DNA of 64,000 nt, from NCBI GenBank assembly GCA_000753575.1, contig JRFF01000022.1, forward strand, positions 161,583 to 225,582. The letters are read 5' to 3'. This DNA is from Candidatus Izimoplasma sp. HR2 (GTDB lineage Bacteria; Bacillota_I; Bacilli_A; Izemoplasmatales; Izemoplasmataceae). The first letter of the stretch is position 1. Every line of letters starts with the position of its first letter. The translations under genes were made by a program, and so were the position numbers. A model generated the notes under the pieces. That model saw only the letters and a program-made list of their open reading frames with translations, was not told the DNA's origin and ran no database searches. Positions 9,801-18,898 of the stretch are shown piece after piece.

Positions 9801-9930
9801 TATAAATAGTAAGGAGTGAATAAATTGCTAGAATTTGTAAAGTATAGGTATTTAATCATGACAATCAAATAAGAATGGACAAGTTTTTTGAAATCGAAAA
9901 AAGAGATTCTAAAAAAGGAAGGAAGATAAC

Positions 9931-10569
9931 ATGGAGTATTTATTTTATCTAATACCAGGTATAATCAATATAAAATTATTTAGGTACTTTAGGAAAACAA
10001 TTCCCAAAGAACAGGAAGTTTTAGCACAAACAATTGATTTGATCATCTCATCAGTAACTGTATATTTCTTTTCACTAGTTTTTTTAATTGTAAGATTCAA
10101 GATAGACTATCAAGATGGATTAGTAACTAGTCTTCAAAATTTGAAGATATTAGAGTATATAACTAATGAAGAAATTATAATTATAGCTTCACTACTAATT
10201 GTTCCCTCAATATTGACATTGGGAGTATACTTATTAGCTAGTTTGATAAGTGGGAAAATGAATAATACATCACTAGGATCCAATGCATATATAGAGTACT
10301 TTACCAAAACATCTGAGTATAAAGTTGAGGGTGATAATAAAACATATAGCTTTCCAGTAAAAATTTTTCATGAGGATAAACCAATTACAAAAGGTAGAAT
10401 GATATCAAAATATTCTCTCCCATGGGAATTTAAAGAAGTATTTGTTGAAAATGATGAGAAATTAGACTTTAAGAAGTTAGAAAAAGTATACACGTATTAT
10501 GATTTTGAATCTAAAATCAAATATGAGATATTCACTAATGATGAGAAAGGAGAAAATGATGTCAAATAG
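9931..10569 (+). CDS. Membrane protein, DUF6338-like
   Basis: YLFYLIPGIINIKLFRYFRK N-terminus, several TM segments, cytosolic tail. Confidence 0.6.
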   Translation: MEYLFYLIPGIINIKLFRYFRKTIPKEQEVLAQTIDLIISSVTVYFFSLVFLIVRFKIDYQDGLVTSLQNLKILEYITNEEIIIIASLLIVPSILTLGVYLLASLISGKMNNTSLGSNAYIEYFTKTSEYKVEGDNKTYSFPVKIFHEDKPITKGRMISKYSLPWEFKEVFVENDEKLDFKKLEKVYTYYDFESKIKYEIFTNDEKGENDVK

Positions 10570-10750
10570 AAGAAGCATTATTACACATGGTTCAAGAAGT
10601 GGAACACAAACTAGAGTTGTTTCAGGGGATAGAGTTACTTCAGGAGATAGACGTCGAGTAAATGATGGATTAACAAGAGGACAATCAACAATAGTTACTT
10701 CTCCTGGTAAACCAGCAAATGCTCCGAAGAGACCAAAAGTTAAGAAATAA
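10559..10750 (+). CDS. Small basic protein (63 aa), overlaps stop of upstream gene
   Basis: MSNRRSIITHGSRSGTQTRVVSGDRVTSGDRRRVNDGLTRGQSTIVTSPGKPANAPKRPKVKK; SD agaaaggaga. Confidence 0.65.
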   Translation: MSNRRSIITHGSRSGTQTRVVSGDRVTSGDRRRVNDGLTRGQSTIVTSPGKPANAPKRPKVKK

Positions 10751-10782
10751 GATAAAAAGTATATAGCTACAGCAATGCTAAC

Positions 10783-10820
10783 TAAAGAGTAAGTCATATA
10801 TTTATGGCTTATTTTTTTTA
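10783..10820 (+). terminator. Terminator hairpin (copy 1 of repeated family)
   Basis: AGAGTAAGTCATATATTTATGGCTTATTTTTTTT. Confidence 0.65.
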
Positions 10821-10912
10821 CGTTTAACATAAATCTAAATTTTTGATTATTTAATTTTTGACACTAAAATATGAAAATGATATAATTAACTACATAGAGG
10901 AGGAGTGATTTT

Positions 10913-11134
10913 ATGAGTAATAGTAGACATGTAACACCAAAAGGAGATAAGTGGCAAGTGAAAAAAGGTGGAGCTTCTAGAGCTTCCGGTATATTTGACA
11001 CTCAAGCAGAAGCGATAGACTCTGGTAGAAGCCAAGCTAAAGCAAATAAAGAGGAGTTTGTAATACATAATAGAGAGGGTCGAATAAGACAAAAAGATAG
11101 TTATGGAAATGACCCTAGAAAATCGAAGGGTTAA
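10913..11134 (+). CDS. DUF2188 domain protein
   Basis: HVTPKGDKWQVKKGGASRASGIFDTQAEAIDSGRSQAKANKEEFVIHNREGRIRQKDSYGNDP. Confidence 0.85.
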   Translation: MSNSRHVTPKGDKWQVKKGGASRASGIFDTQAEAIDSGRSQAKANKEEFVIHNREGRIRQKDSYGNDPRKSKG

Positions 11135-11136
11135 GA

Positions 11137-11397
11137 ATGGGCTGGCTATATTTAGTTATTGTACTTATGATTATTTTAACGATTTTTGGAGCTTTATTTA
11201 AAACTGATAATAGATTAAAAGCTGTAAGTCAGTGGACAAAAGATGGAAGATTTATTTCTAATTTCCGTTCAATTACTGAAGCTTCACAACATACAAATGT
11301 ATCCTACTCAGGTATTGGTAATTGTTGTAGAGGAACTCAAAAGACAAGTGGTGGATATGTATGGAAATATGGAAATTATAAAATTGAGCAATCTTAG
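11137..11397 (+). CDS. TM-anchored NUMOD1-like protein
   Basis: N-terminal TM; VSQWTKDGRFISNFRSITEASQHTNVSYSGIGNCCRGTQKTSGGYVWKY. Confidence 0.7.
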   Translation: MGWLYLVIVLMIILTIFGALFKTDNRLKAVSQWTKDGRFISNFRSITEASQHTNVSYSGIGNCCRGTQKTSGGYVWKYGNYKIEQS

Positions 11398-11497
11398 TAG
11401 ATTGCTTTTTTTATGAAAAGTAGAAATACCATAAAAAAAAGCTAATATTATTAGCTTCTTAATTTAAGAAATAAAGAGAGGTAGCCACGACTAAACA

Positions 11498-11551
11498 TTA
11501 GACTATGGGGCCCACATCCTTCTTCATAAGAGCTTGTAAAATAGCTTCCAT
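11498..11551 (-). CDS. Candidate small peptide gene MEAILQALMKKDVGPIV
   Basis: Strong SD AGGGAGGTGG 6 nt upstream; downstream hairpin AAGCTAATAATATTAGCTTTTTTTT. Confidence 0.35.
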   Translation of the reverse strand: MEAILQALMKKDVGPIV

Positions 11552-11714
11552 AAAGAACCACCTCCCTTTTGTTTGGCTCTATCATAAATGATACGCCTAT
11601 TCTAATTTTATCATACATATATTAATTAACCTAAATGATAGAGGATATTTTATAGAGTTTGGACAATTATATATTTTAAGTTATAATAGATTAGTATAAA
11701 AGAGGGGGAATTAT

Positions 11715-12497
11715 ATGTTGAACTATAAAGAGTTATTTAATATACTTGGAATTCTAAAACCATTGGATGAGATAGATATTCTTGAAGGAAAACACTATAA
11801 ATTTAAAATTTTATTATACTCAATAATTTATGGTGTTTGGTTATCATTCATGATTTTTGGATTTAGTTATATGATAATTATTCAAGGAGAAACACAAAGT
11901 AGTATTGAGTTAGCTGTAATTGGAGTAGTTTCACTTTTGGGGTTATCCTCTATGATGTTTTTAAGCAAATATTATTCTTCAAAAGTGAGTATGATACTTC
12001 CTGATATTAAATTGAAGAGTATACTAAAGAAGATGAAATCAGAGTCTGTTGAAGATTCATTATTAATAAGGTTATACGCAAATTCTTTTAGATACTTATT
12101 ATATATATCTCTTATATCAGTTGCTTTAGGAGTTAGGTTTGGACTGCAATATGATTCTTTTTCTGATGCTCTATATATTATCTCAATAGGATCAGTACCA
12201 ATGTCCCTTTTAGGTGTAACTGTAGCTTACCGTTTTTTATCGATAATATTTGATTATGAAATCATATATAAAGAGAGTTTATTAGGGTTGCATAATAAAA
12301 GTATATTAACAATATATCCTTCAAATAAATATGGCTTGGTGTACTGCTTATTAGAAAATGAATATGCAATATATGACAAGAGATTAGAAAAATGGATAAT
12401 TATTGAAGTTATCATAGACAAATCACTTAAACATATTAATAAAATTGTTTTAAGTCATACAGTGAATAATTTGACTCTAAAGGAGGATGTAATATGA
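11715..12497 (+). CDS. Multi-TM membrane protein of unknown function
   Basis: SD agaggggg; four hydrophobic segments. Confidence 0.7.
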   Translation: MLNYKELFNILGILKPLDEIDILEGKHYKFKILLYSIIYGVWLSFMIFGFSYMIIIQGETQSSIELAVIGVVSLLGLSSMMFLSKYYSSKVSMILPDIKLKSILKKMKSESVEDSLLIRLYANSFRYLLYISLISVALGVRFGLQYDSFSDALYIISIGSVPMSLLGVTVAYRFLSIIFDYEIIYKESLLGLHNKSILTIYPSNKYGLVYCLLENEYAIYDKRLEKWIIIEVIIDKSLKHINKIVLSHTVNNLTLKEDVI

Positions 12498-12805
12498 TGA
12501 TGAATAATATAGAGAAAATTTTCTATGAAATTGCAATTATGTCAAAGATAGATCAATATGGAGAAAAATTAAAATACTTTCACAACTTCTCAAATTTATG
12601 TGGGATAGAATTTCATCAAATAGTTAGAAAGTTAATTGAATTAAATCTTGTTGAAAAAATCATGCTAAATACTAATGAGAATACATCTACAGCATACTTA
12701 AGAGTTACAGAGAAAGCTCAAGGAGAACTATATTTGAATGCCATTTTTTCATATGAACAAATAGTTAGTTATCAAAGAGAAATATATAGCATACATGAAT
12801 TTTAA
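12494..12805 (+). CDS. Small winged-helix-like (YjcQ-type) protein
   Basis: 103 aa, overlaps upstream stop; FHQIVRKLIELNLVEKIML...AYLRVTEKA. Confidence 0.55.
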   Translation: MMMNNIEKIFYEIAIMSKIDQYGEKLKYFHNFSNLCGIEFHQIVRKLIELNLVEKIMLNTNENTSTAYLRVTEKAQGELYLNAIFSYEQIVSYQREIYSIHEF

Positions 12806-13016
12806 TAAAGAATATTCCAAGATTCCAATTTATAAAAGTCAATGAACTATTAGCTCATATATGGACTTTGCATTATTGATACTATTAAGTTATAATAGTT
12901 GTGGGAGAACTATGTAAGATATAAATTATATATGCAAATGTATAGTTAAGGGGGATATTTTTTTTATGGCATAAAATTTATCTTGTTGTTCTTCAAAAAA
13001 AACAAGGGAGAATAAT

Positions 13017-14411
13017 ATGAAAAAGATTAAAATTATTATCATGCTTATTATCATGTTTTCAGCTAGTTCATCTAGCGTCTTTGCTAAATCAATAGACAAA
13101 GGGGATAATGAGAAGGAAGTAGTATTAAATGCAGCAAACTTGGCAATATGTGATACTTATGATATTTGTGATACTCAACAAATAAAATTAAGTAAAGAGA
13201 AAGTTTATGATATGTTTATGAATTCATACGGATTCATTTACGAGTTTGAACTTAAAAACGATCAATTAATTCATGGTTATATTATTACAAATCAGACTGA
13301 ACTAGGAATTGAAGTGGAGGAGATTCATTTAGAGCAATCATCTCCTTATATTTATAAAGACTATAAAAATATATATAATGGTTACAATCAATATTATGAA
13401 GTTAAAAATGATATACTTCTTGATTCAACAAATGGAGCATATTATGATTATGAGTATTTGCTAAATCAATATGGGTTAAACTCTAATGAAGTTAGTTTGA
13501 TTATGGGTGCAGCCAAAGACCCTATTTTTGTTACTGTATATTACACTACAGGAGATGAAGTGTTGTATAGTTACTCTACTACGTCATCGATTAATGTGAC
13601 AGATTTTCAGTATCCTACAATGAGCCAAACTGATGTAGCAAATGAATCTGCTTATTCTAGTGATAAAAATAATTGTAGTACAGTATCTGGGTTATCATTG
13701 ATTGTCTTTTATGAATATTATTATCCAGATAGTTCATCATTAACAGATGTCATTTATGAACCAGGAGATAAGTACTATACATCAACTTTTTTCTTTAATG
13801 ACAGACAACCGGAAGCATATAATCAAAAAGATAATTTTATAGATATATATGAGTATCTATATGTTCAAATGGATACTAGTAATTGGGGCCCACTTAGTAT
13901 ATACCCTGGAACAAGTCATCCGAATTTTTTATCTGCTATGAGAGATTACTATGATACAGTAGGGTATGATGTAGTGATTGATGTAATGATAGGAAATCCT
14001 TCTTACACTGCTTATTATAATAACTCATTTGATGCAACAAATACATGGGTAGATTACAAAGATAGCATCAATAATAACACTCCTGTTTTAATGCAATTAG
14101 GAGGGATAGCAGAGCCCGCTTATGCATATTTAAATGAAATAATAATTGAAGAAGATGTTGATTCTAGACCTGGACCATATGGTAGTGTAATTTGGATAGA
14201 TGAAGTATATTATGAATATAAGGTAAGCATGCTTGCAATGCATACTGTTGTAGGCTATGGATATGTTGAATATAGTTACTACAACACAGGCTTGGTACGA
14301 AGAGATAAATTTGCTAAAGTATCAAACAATGCAGGGTCATTTGTATATATTCAAAGTTCTAGTAATTCTGTAAGTCAAGCATATAGCTTTTCTATAGAAC
14401 CTAAAACATAA
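13017..14411 (+). CDS. Secreted C39-like peptidase-fold protein
   Basis: Signal peptide; NNCSTVSGLSLIVFYEYYYPD; LAMHTVVGYGYV. Confidence 0.6.
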   Translation: MKKIKIIIMLIIMFSASSSSVFAKSIDKGDNEKEVVLNAANLAICDTYDICDTQQIKLSKEKVYDMFMNSYGFIYEFELKNDQLIHGYIITNQTELGIEVEEIHLEQSSPYIYKDYKNIYNGYNQYYEVKNDILLDSTNGAYYDYEYLLNQYGLNSNEVSLIMGAAKDPIFVTVYYTTGDEVLYSYSTTSSINVTDFQYPTMSQTDVANESAYSSDKNNCSTVSGLSLIVFYEYYYPDSSSLTDVIYEPGDKYYTSTFFFNDRQPEAYNQKDNFIDIYEYLYVQMDTSNWGPLSIYPGTSHPNFLSAMRDYYDTVGYDVVIDVMIGNPSYTAYYNNSFDATNTWVDYKDSINNNTPVLMQLGGIAEPAYAYLNEIIIEEDVDSRPGPYGSVIWIDEVYYEYKVSMLAMHTVVGYGYVEYSYYNTGLVRRDKFAKVSNNAGSFVYIQSSSNSVSQAYSFSIEPKT

Positions 14412-14435
14412 ATCAAGATAAAGGGAATTGATAAA

Positions 14436-15089
14436 ATGAAAAAATTTATTATTGGATTTAGTGTCGTAGTTACAATATCTTTGATAAGTTACTTTCTATT
14501 TTTCAGTGTTAGATACACAATGTATGAAAAAGTAAATTTAGAGGATTACATGGAAGATTATAATATTTCAGAAATTTATGACATGCAAAGTTTTTATATG
14601 GAGGATGTTGTAACTGATTTAGCATTTAGAGGCGAAGAATATCGGCCTTGGAATTACTTATTGATACATGCAGCTTTTACTAAGTATGCAGAAGGCAGCC
14701 TTGCTTTAAGTAATGACGGGAAACTATCTCTGTTTATTGTACCTAGGACAAAAAGATTCGATATACTATATCTTGATGAATATGTATTCCCGAGTCAAGA
14801 AGTTGTTCTAGCAGAACTTGACAAACTTCAGGAAATGACTGCATATGATATCACTTATATAACTGAACCAAAAAATTCATTCATTATTGATCCTCGCATT
14901 AAGGTTTTTGATATTCAAGATAAACTAGGTGATGAATTTGAAATGGCAACTTTATATGCTCTAAGTGTAGCCGATATTAATGAAAATGGTACCGAAGTAT
15001 TTTTAATTATAGGTGAAGATAATACATATGCGTTTATCGAATATGATGTATATGAAAATGAAGTGTCTTTATATCATATATTTGAGTAA
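14436..15089 (+). CDS. Membrane-anchored protein of unknown function
   Basis: N-terminal TM, SD, follows the C39-like gene. Confidence 0.6.
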   Translation: MKKFIIGFSVVVTISLISYFLFFSVRYTMYEKVNLEDYMEDYNISEIYDMQSFYMEDVVTDLAFRGEEYRPWNYLLIHAAFTKYAEGSLALSNDGKLSLFIVPRTKRFDILYLDEYVFPSQEVVLAELDKLQEMTAYDITYITEPKNSFIIDPRIKVFDIQDKLGDEFEMATLYALSVADINENGTEVFLIIGEDNTYAFIEYDVYENEVSLYHIFE

Positions 15090-15162
15090 AATATCATAGA
15101 CAATAAGTCTTTATTTGTAATTTAATTAGTAAATTACATTCAACTCCGCACCAAACTTTAAC

Positions 15163-15203
15163 TAAAGAATAAGTCATGTATTCATGGCTTATTCTTTTAT
15201 CTT
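15163..15203 (+). terminator. Terminator hairpin (copy 2 of repeated family)
   Basis: AAGAATAAGTCATGTATTCATGGCTTATTCTTTTA. Confidence 0.7.
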
Positions 15204-15270
15204 TAACTAGGATCACAAATTAACTTTAATTGATACTAGCTAAAAGCAACTATTTATAGGAGTAAGTAAA

Positions 15271-15530
15271 CTAGCTAACGACAGCTAGGTAAACCATGTC
15301 GCTGTGGTAACTGTTATAAAACCTTGAAACATCAATCATGAAATGAATACCAACGGTATGGAATACATAACAGAAAAAGAAGAAGAAGAGACGCACGTTC
15401 GTGCGTCTCTTTCGTTTGTCCAAGGCTTCGCAAGAAGCCTGAGCCGACATACAAAATTCTATGTCGCAATAAACTAGACATTTCGGAGCAATATCATGAT
15501 TATGAAATGTTCTCATTCATGATCATTCGA
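15271..15530. other. Hairpin-dense noncoding region (candidate replication origin/packaging signal or structured RNA)
   Basis: At least six perfect stem-loops in ~260 bp, at a strand-switch. Confidence 0.6.
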
Positions 15531-15781
15531 AGAACCCATAACAAATAAGATACTTGCAACCCTATGATATTCCTAGAAAGAGTTAATACTTTAGTTACAT
15601 ATATCTTCGATATATATTAATAAGTTACTTATTATCTCTAACCTATTTCACTTGATTTTAACCTGTTATGCTTCTATTCGCTAATCTATTATACATATAG
15701 GCATTAAAAAAGCACTCATGAGAGTGCAATTCATTATGGTTAAAGGGAAAGAGCCACTCATTGAGAGTGACTTAATTTATC

Positions 15782-17125
15782 TTACATATGGTCTAGGTTC
15801 GACTTGAACCATGCCTTAGCTTTAGCCTTAGTTTTAAAGTTTGGTACATTGTCATGAGCTACTGGACTAGATAAAGTGTAGAACATGTGCTTTTTATTAC
15901 TTCTACTTTGATTTTCTTCAGCTGATAACTTTGGACTAGGTTCAGTATGCTTCAGTACTTTATTAAATCTACTACTTGGATGTTCACTATCGTGGATGAA
16001 GTCCTTAAATTGGATCAATGATACCATATGTTCTGCATGATTCATGTTACCAGTATTTGCGATAGCTTGTAGTACTTCTTCCTTTCCATGTGATTTCACT
16101 AGGTTATGGATCGATTCCATTTTATGGTTGGTTAGAGTATTGATAGGATCCATTACTCTACCTTTTGACATAATGTTCCAGAATGTAGCAACTTGTACTA
16201 TGTCCTGGTGTGTAATTCCTTCAGGGTCTTTTTTATGTGCAAGAGCTACTTCATTAGTCTTGCGTTGTTCCCCTTCAGTTTTATTTCGATCGATAACCTG
16301 TGATTGGTTGGCAGCGCTTTTTGAATCGGATTTACCGCTAATAATCTTATCTTTATCTTTCGTGAACGTAATAAATTGTTGTATTTTGATTAATAACCAG
16401 TGGAAGTAGTGCTTCAGTTTCCCTGGAGTCTCTTTTAAGAGCTGTTTGATTTTAGTTAGTTGTTCCTTTTGCTTATCAGTAAGAAAGTCTGTGTATGCTT
16501 CGATTTCTACTATTCTAGCTTCAGGAGTTACATTGTTTTGATAACAGAAATGTATAAAGTCTTTATGTTTCCTATTCTTCATGAACGTATAGAACTCATG
16601 AGTTAATTGTTGATTCATGTTTCCGTCTGAAGGTCTAATAACTCGATAGTTATATAATTGCTTCAGTGCGTATTGATCCTCACGAGAAATTTTGTATTTA
16701 CGTATAAAATCATTTAACTTTTCAGGTGTGAAGATGTGTAAGAACTCGTATGTTCTTTGAGATAGTCTGAAGACATTAGCTCCAGCTTTCTCATGAGCTC
16801 TTGTAACATGTATATCAAGGATTCTTTCCAGGGATCTAATTATATTATATGATTGGGATTCACAACGATTGATTACTTTTGAAATTTGCCATGCAGGAAA
16901 ATAGATCTTCTCTTGAGCTCTTTTTTTAGAATCCTTTTCAGTAAAATACATCATACGTGAGATGATTGCATTAAAAAGTCCAACAGCTCCACGTACATAG
17001 GGTATGTTGAATGAGTTAGGTATATTTACACCCTGGATGGCTACAACTTTGACTTTCTTATAAGTTCCTTCAGAAGATACATACTTTAATGTTGATTTCT
17101 CTATTGGTTGGTAAGCTGTACTCAT
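15782..17125 (-). CDS. Uncharacterised protein, possible winged-helix replication initiator
   Basis: N-terminal region NIPYVRGAVGLFNAIISR...FPAWQISKVINRCESQSYNIIRSLERILDIHV reads as HTH-like; adjacent to hairpin locus and long palindrome. Confidence 0.4.
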   Translation of the reverse strand: MSTAYQPIEKSTLKYVSSEGTYKKVKVVAIQGVNIPNSFNIPYVRGAVGLFNAIISRMMYFTEKDSKKRAQEKIYFPAWQISKVINRCESQSYNIIRSLERILDIHVTRAHEKAGANVFRLSQRTYEFLHIFTPEKLNDFIRKYKISREDQYALKQLYNYRVIRPSDGNMNQQLTHEFYTFMKNRKHKDFIHFCYQNNVTPEARIVEIEAYTDFLTDKQKEQLTKIKQLLKETPGKLKHYFHWLLIKIQQFITFTKDKDKIISGKSDSKSAANQSQVIDRNKTEGEQRKTNEVALAHKKDPEGITHQDIVQVATFWNIMSKGRVMDPINTLTNHKMESIHNLVKSHGKEEVLQAIANTGNMNHAEHMVSLIQFKDFIHDSEHPSSRFNKVLKHTEPSPKLSAEENQSRSNKKHMFYTLSSPVAHDNVPNFKTKAKAKAWFKSNLDHM

Positions 17126-17208
17126 ATATGAATCCTCCTTTCATAGGAATTGTTAATTTATTTTTAAAACGGACATAACAGTCCTATTATTTTCAAATTA
17201 GAAATATT

Positions 17209-17232
17209 ATAATAAATGCATGCATTTATTAT
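17209..17232. repeat. 24-bp perfect palindrome
   Basis: ATAATAAATGCATGCATTTATTAT. Confidence 0.9.
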
Positions 17233-17317
17233 TTGGCTTATTTAAGGCTTGAAAGAATAGTATTTTTTGGAATAATGTATGTAGGATGATATAATTTATT
17301 TAAAGGAGGTGAATGAT

Positions 17318-17602
17318 ATGGGCGTATTCTTAATAACATACGACTTAATTAAAGATAAAGATTATAAAAAATTATTTGAAAAACTAGAATCTTATGGGAC
17401 TTATTCACATTGCTTAGAAAGTGTTTGGATGATTGAGTCTTCTGATGCTGCTGCAACAATTAGAAAATATATTGAAACTGCTATGGATTCTGATGATAAG
17501 ATATTAGTTTGTCGTTTAAGCGGAAATTGGTCTTCAAATAATTTAAGGAAAAAAACAAATGAATGGTTACATAATAGAACATTTAATTGTAGTTGCGAAT
17601 AA
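17318..17602 (+). CDS. Orphan Cas2-like (SinR-type) protein
   Basis: MGVFLITYDLIKDKDYKKLFEKLESYGTYSHCLESVWMIESSDAAATIRKYIETAMDSDDKILVCRLSGNW; SD aaaggaggtg. Confidence 0.8.
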   Translation: MGVFLITYDLIKDKDYKKLFEKLESYGTYSHCLESVWMIESSDAAATIRKYIETAMDSDDKILVCRLSGNWSSNNLRKKTNEWLHNRTFNCSCE

Positions 17603-17626
17603 TTATTTTGAAGAAGGGGTGATTGT

Positions 17627-17911
17627 ATGGAATTAGCAACAATGATTTTGTCAGCAATAGCAGCATTATCCGGTGTAATCTCAATTTCATTTAGTATTAA
17701 GATTTCTAGAGAGAAATCAGAACTTCACGAAGTAATCGAAAAAAACATTGAATTAACTAGAACTTTGAAGACTGATATTAAGGAAGTAAGAGAAACTAAG
17801 ACTATAACTGCAACTCAAGATTATGCAGCTATGATTAATCCAATGGTTGAAAAGATGAGCGCTGCTGAAATTATGAAATTGCTTGAAATGGCAAATAAAG
17901 ATAAGAAGTAA
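17627..17911 (+). CDS. Small N-terminal-TM protein
   Basis: MELATMILSAIAALSGVISISFSIKISREK; SD gaaggggtg. Confidence 0.6.
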   Translation: MELATMILSAIAALSGVISISFSIKISREKSELHEVIEKNIELTRTLKTDIKEVRETKTITATQDYAAMINPMVEKMSAAEIMKLLEMANKDKK

Positions 17912-17965
17912 TGTTATATATAAGGTGGTGTTCATATTTCTAAAAATTCTGGATTTGAGAATGAA

Positions 17966-18322
17966 GTGTATTTAATTATAAGGTTCATAGCTAAACGGTG
18001 GTATGCTTTAGTTGTTTTTGGATTGACACTTTATAATCCGATAATTAAATTGCTAGGTTACGGAATATTTGAAAGAATTTGTGCAGCGTTTATTTTTTCA
18101 TTTTTTGCAACAGCTATTGATGAACTTGCTTATGAGTATGCTAGACAGAGTTATTATTCTACGAGAGCTACAGGATTATTTCATTCAGCTATTAACTCAT
18201 GGAATCATTATGCTGCAAGAGGAAAATATTCAATGGTATTGTTTGGGGGACTGAATTTCATTTGCTATGTAATATATGGAATTATTTTGTCCTGTAACTG
18301 GCTTGTATCATTATTTCAATAA
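17966..18322 (+). CDS. Small membrane protein of unknown function
   Basis: Three hydrophobic stretches; start codon uncertain. Confidence 0.5.
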   Translation: MYLIIRFIAKRWYALVVFGLTLYNPIIKLLGYGIFERICAAFIFSFFATAIDELAYEYARQSYYSTRATGLFHSAINSWNHYAARGKYSMVLFGGLNFICYVIYGIILSCNWLVSLFQ

Positions 18323-18482
18323 ATGAATATATTGGTATATAGATTACTAGTACTTTATCTGTAATATCTCTAGGAAAGATAATTTCAGTTAAAATAACTG
18401 GAAGAACAAGAAGAAGTAATATCCGTAGAACGGTGTGCTTCTCTTTTTTTTTAGTCATAATATCCTCGTTTCTCCATGTCAT
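18282..18482 (-). CDS. Small membrane protein
   Basis: MTWRNEDIMTKKKEKHTVLRILLLLVLPVILTEIIF; overlaps 3' end of the 17966 ORF. Confidence 0.35.
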   Translation of the reverse strand: MTWRNEDIMTKKKEKHTVLRILLLLVLPVILTEIIFPRDITDKVLVIYIPIYSFIEIMIQASYRTK

Positions 18483-18670
18483 ATAAGACCTGAAGTATAT
18501 TTAAATCGATTACGTGATAACCTCGTGTCTCGTTATTGGTCAATTTTAAGTATATTTCTTGATATTATTGAGCTTGGCTAATTTTAGCCATTTTATGATG
18601 TTAAATCAAGTTCTAAAGAAGTTCATGTTAGGTAGTGCTTGGTCTCTTCGATAGAACATAGGTCAATAAT

Positions 18671-18898
18671 TTAGCAACTCAAATTTCTACTTATAAATAC
18701 ACAGTAATCATCATTATTTTCTAATCTGAAATTTTCATTTCTATTTTTGAGTTCTACGTTGATCCTACTTTGAATTGAAGGGTTATAGTTGCTTCCATGA
18801 AAGAATGATTCTAAAGCTTTTTTTGAATACACAATTTTATTCTTGTTTGGGTTCACTAAAATTATTTCCTTTAATAATTTGATAACATTATTTATCAT
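18671..18898 (-). CDS. Small protein of unknown function
   Basis: 75-aa ORF overlapping the upstream gene's stop. Confidence 0.5.
   Translation of the reverse strand: MINNVIKLLKEIILVNPNKNKIVYSKKALESFFHGSNYNPSIQSRINVELKNRNENFRLENNDDYCVFISRNLSC

Noticed and set aside
10477-10830. 117-aa ORF on minus strand
   Set aside because: Antisense to the better supported 9931-10569 and 10559-10750 genes.
10886-11092. 68-aa ORF on minus strand
   Set aside because: Antisense to the DUF2188 gene.
15271-15516. 81-aa ORF on minus strand
   Set aside because: Coincides with the hairpin cluster, no convincing SD; frame likely a by-product of structured noncoding DNA.
16044-16409. 121-aa ORF on plus strand
   Set aside because: Antisense to the 15782-17125 gene; biased composition typical of a shadow ORF.
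17318-17602. CRISPR-Cas locus suggested by Cas2-like protein
   Set aside because: No regularly spaced repeats, Cas1 or effector found anywhere in the window.
18069-18254. 61-aa ORF on plus strand
   Set aside because: Alternate frame inside the 17966-18322 membrane protein gene.
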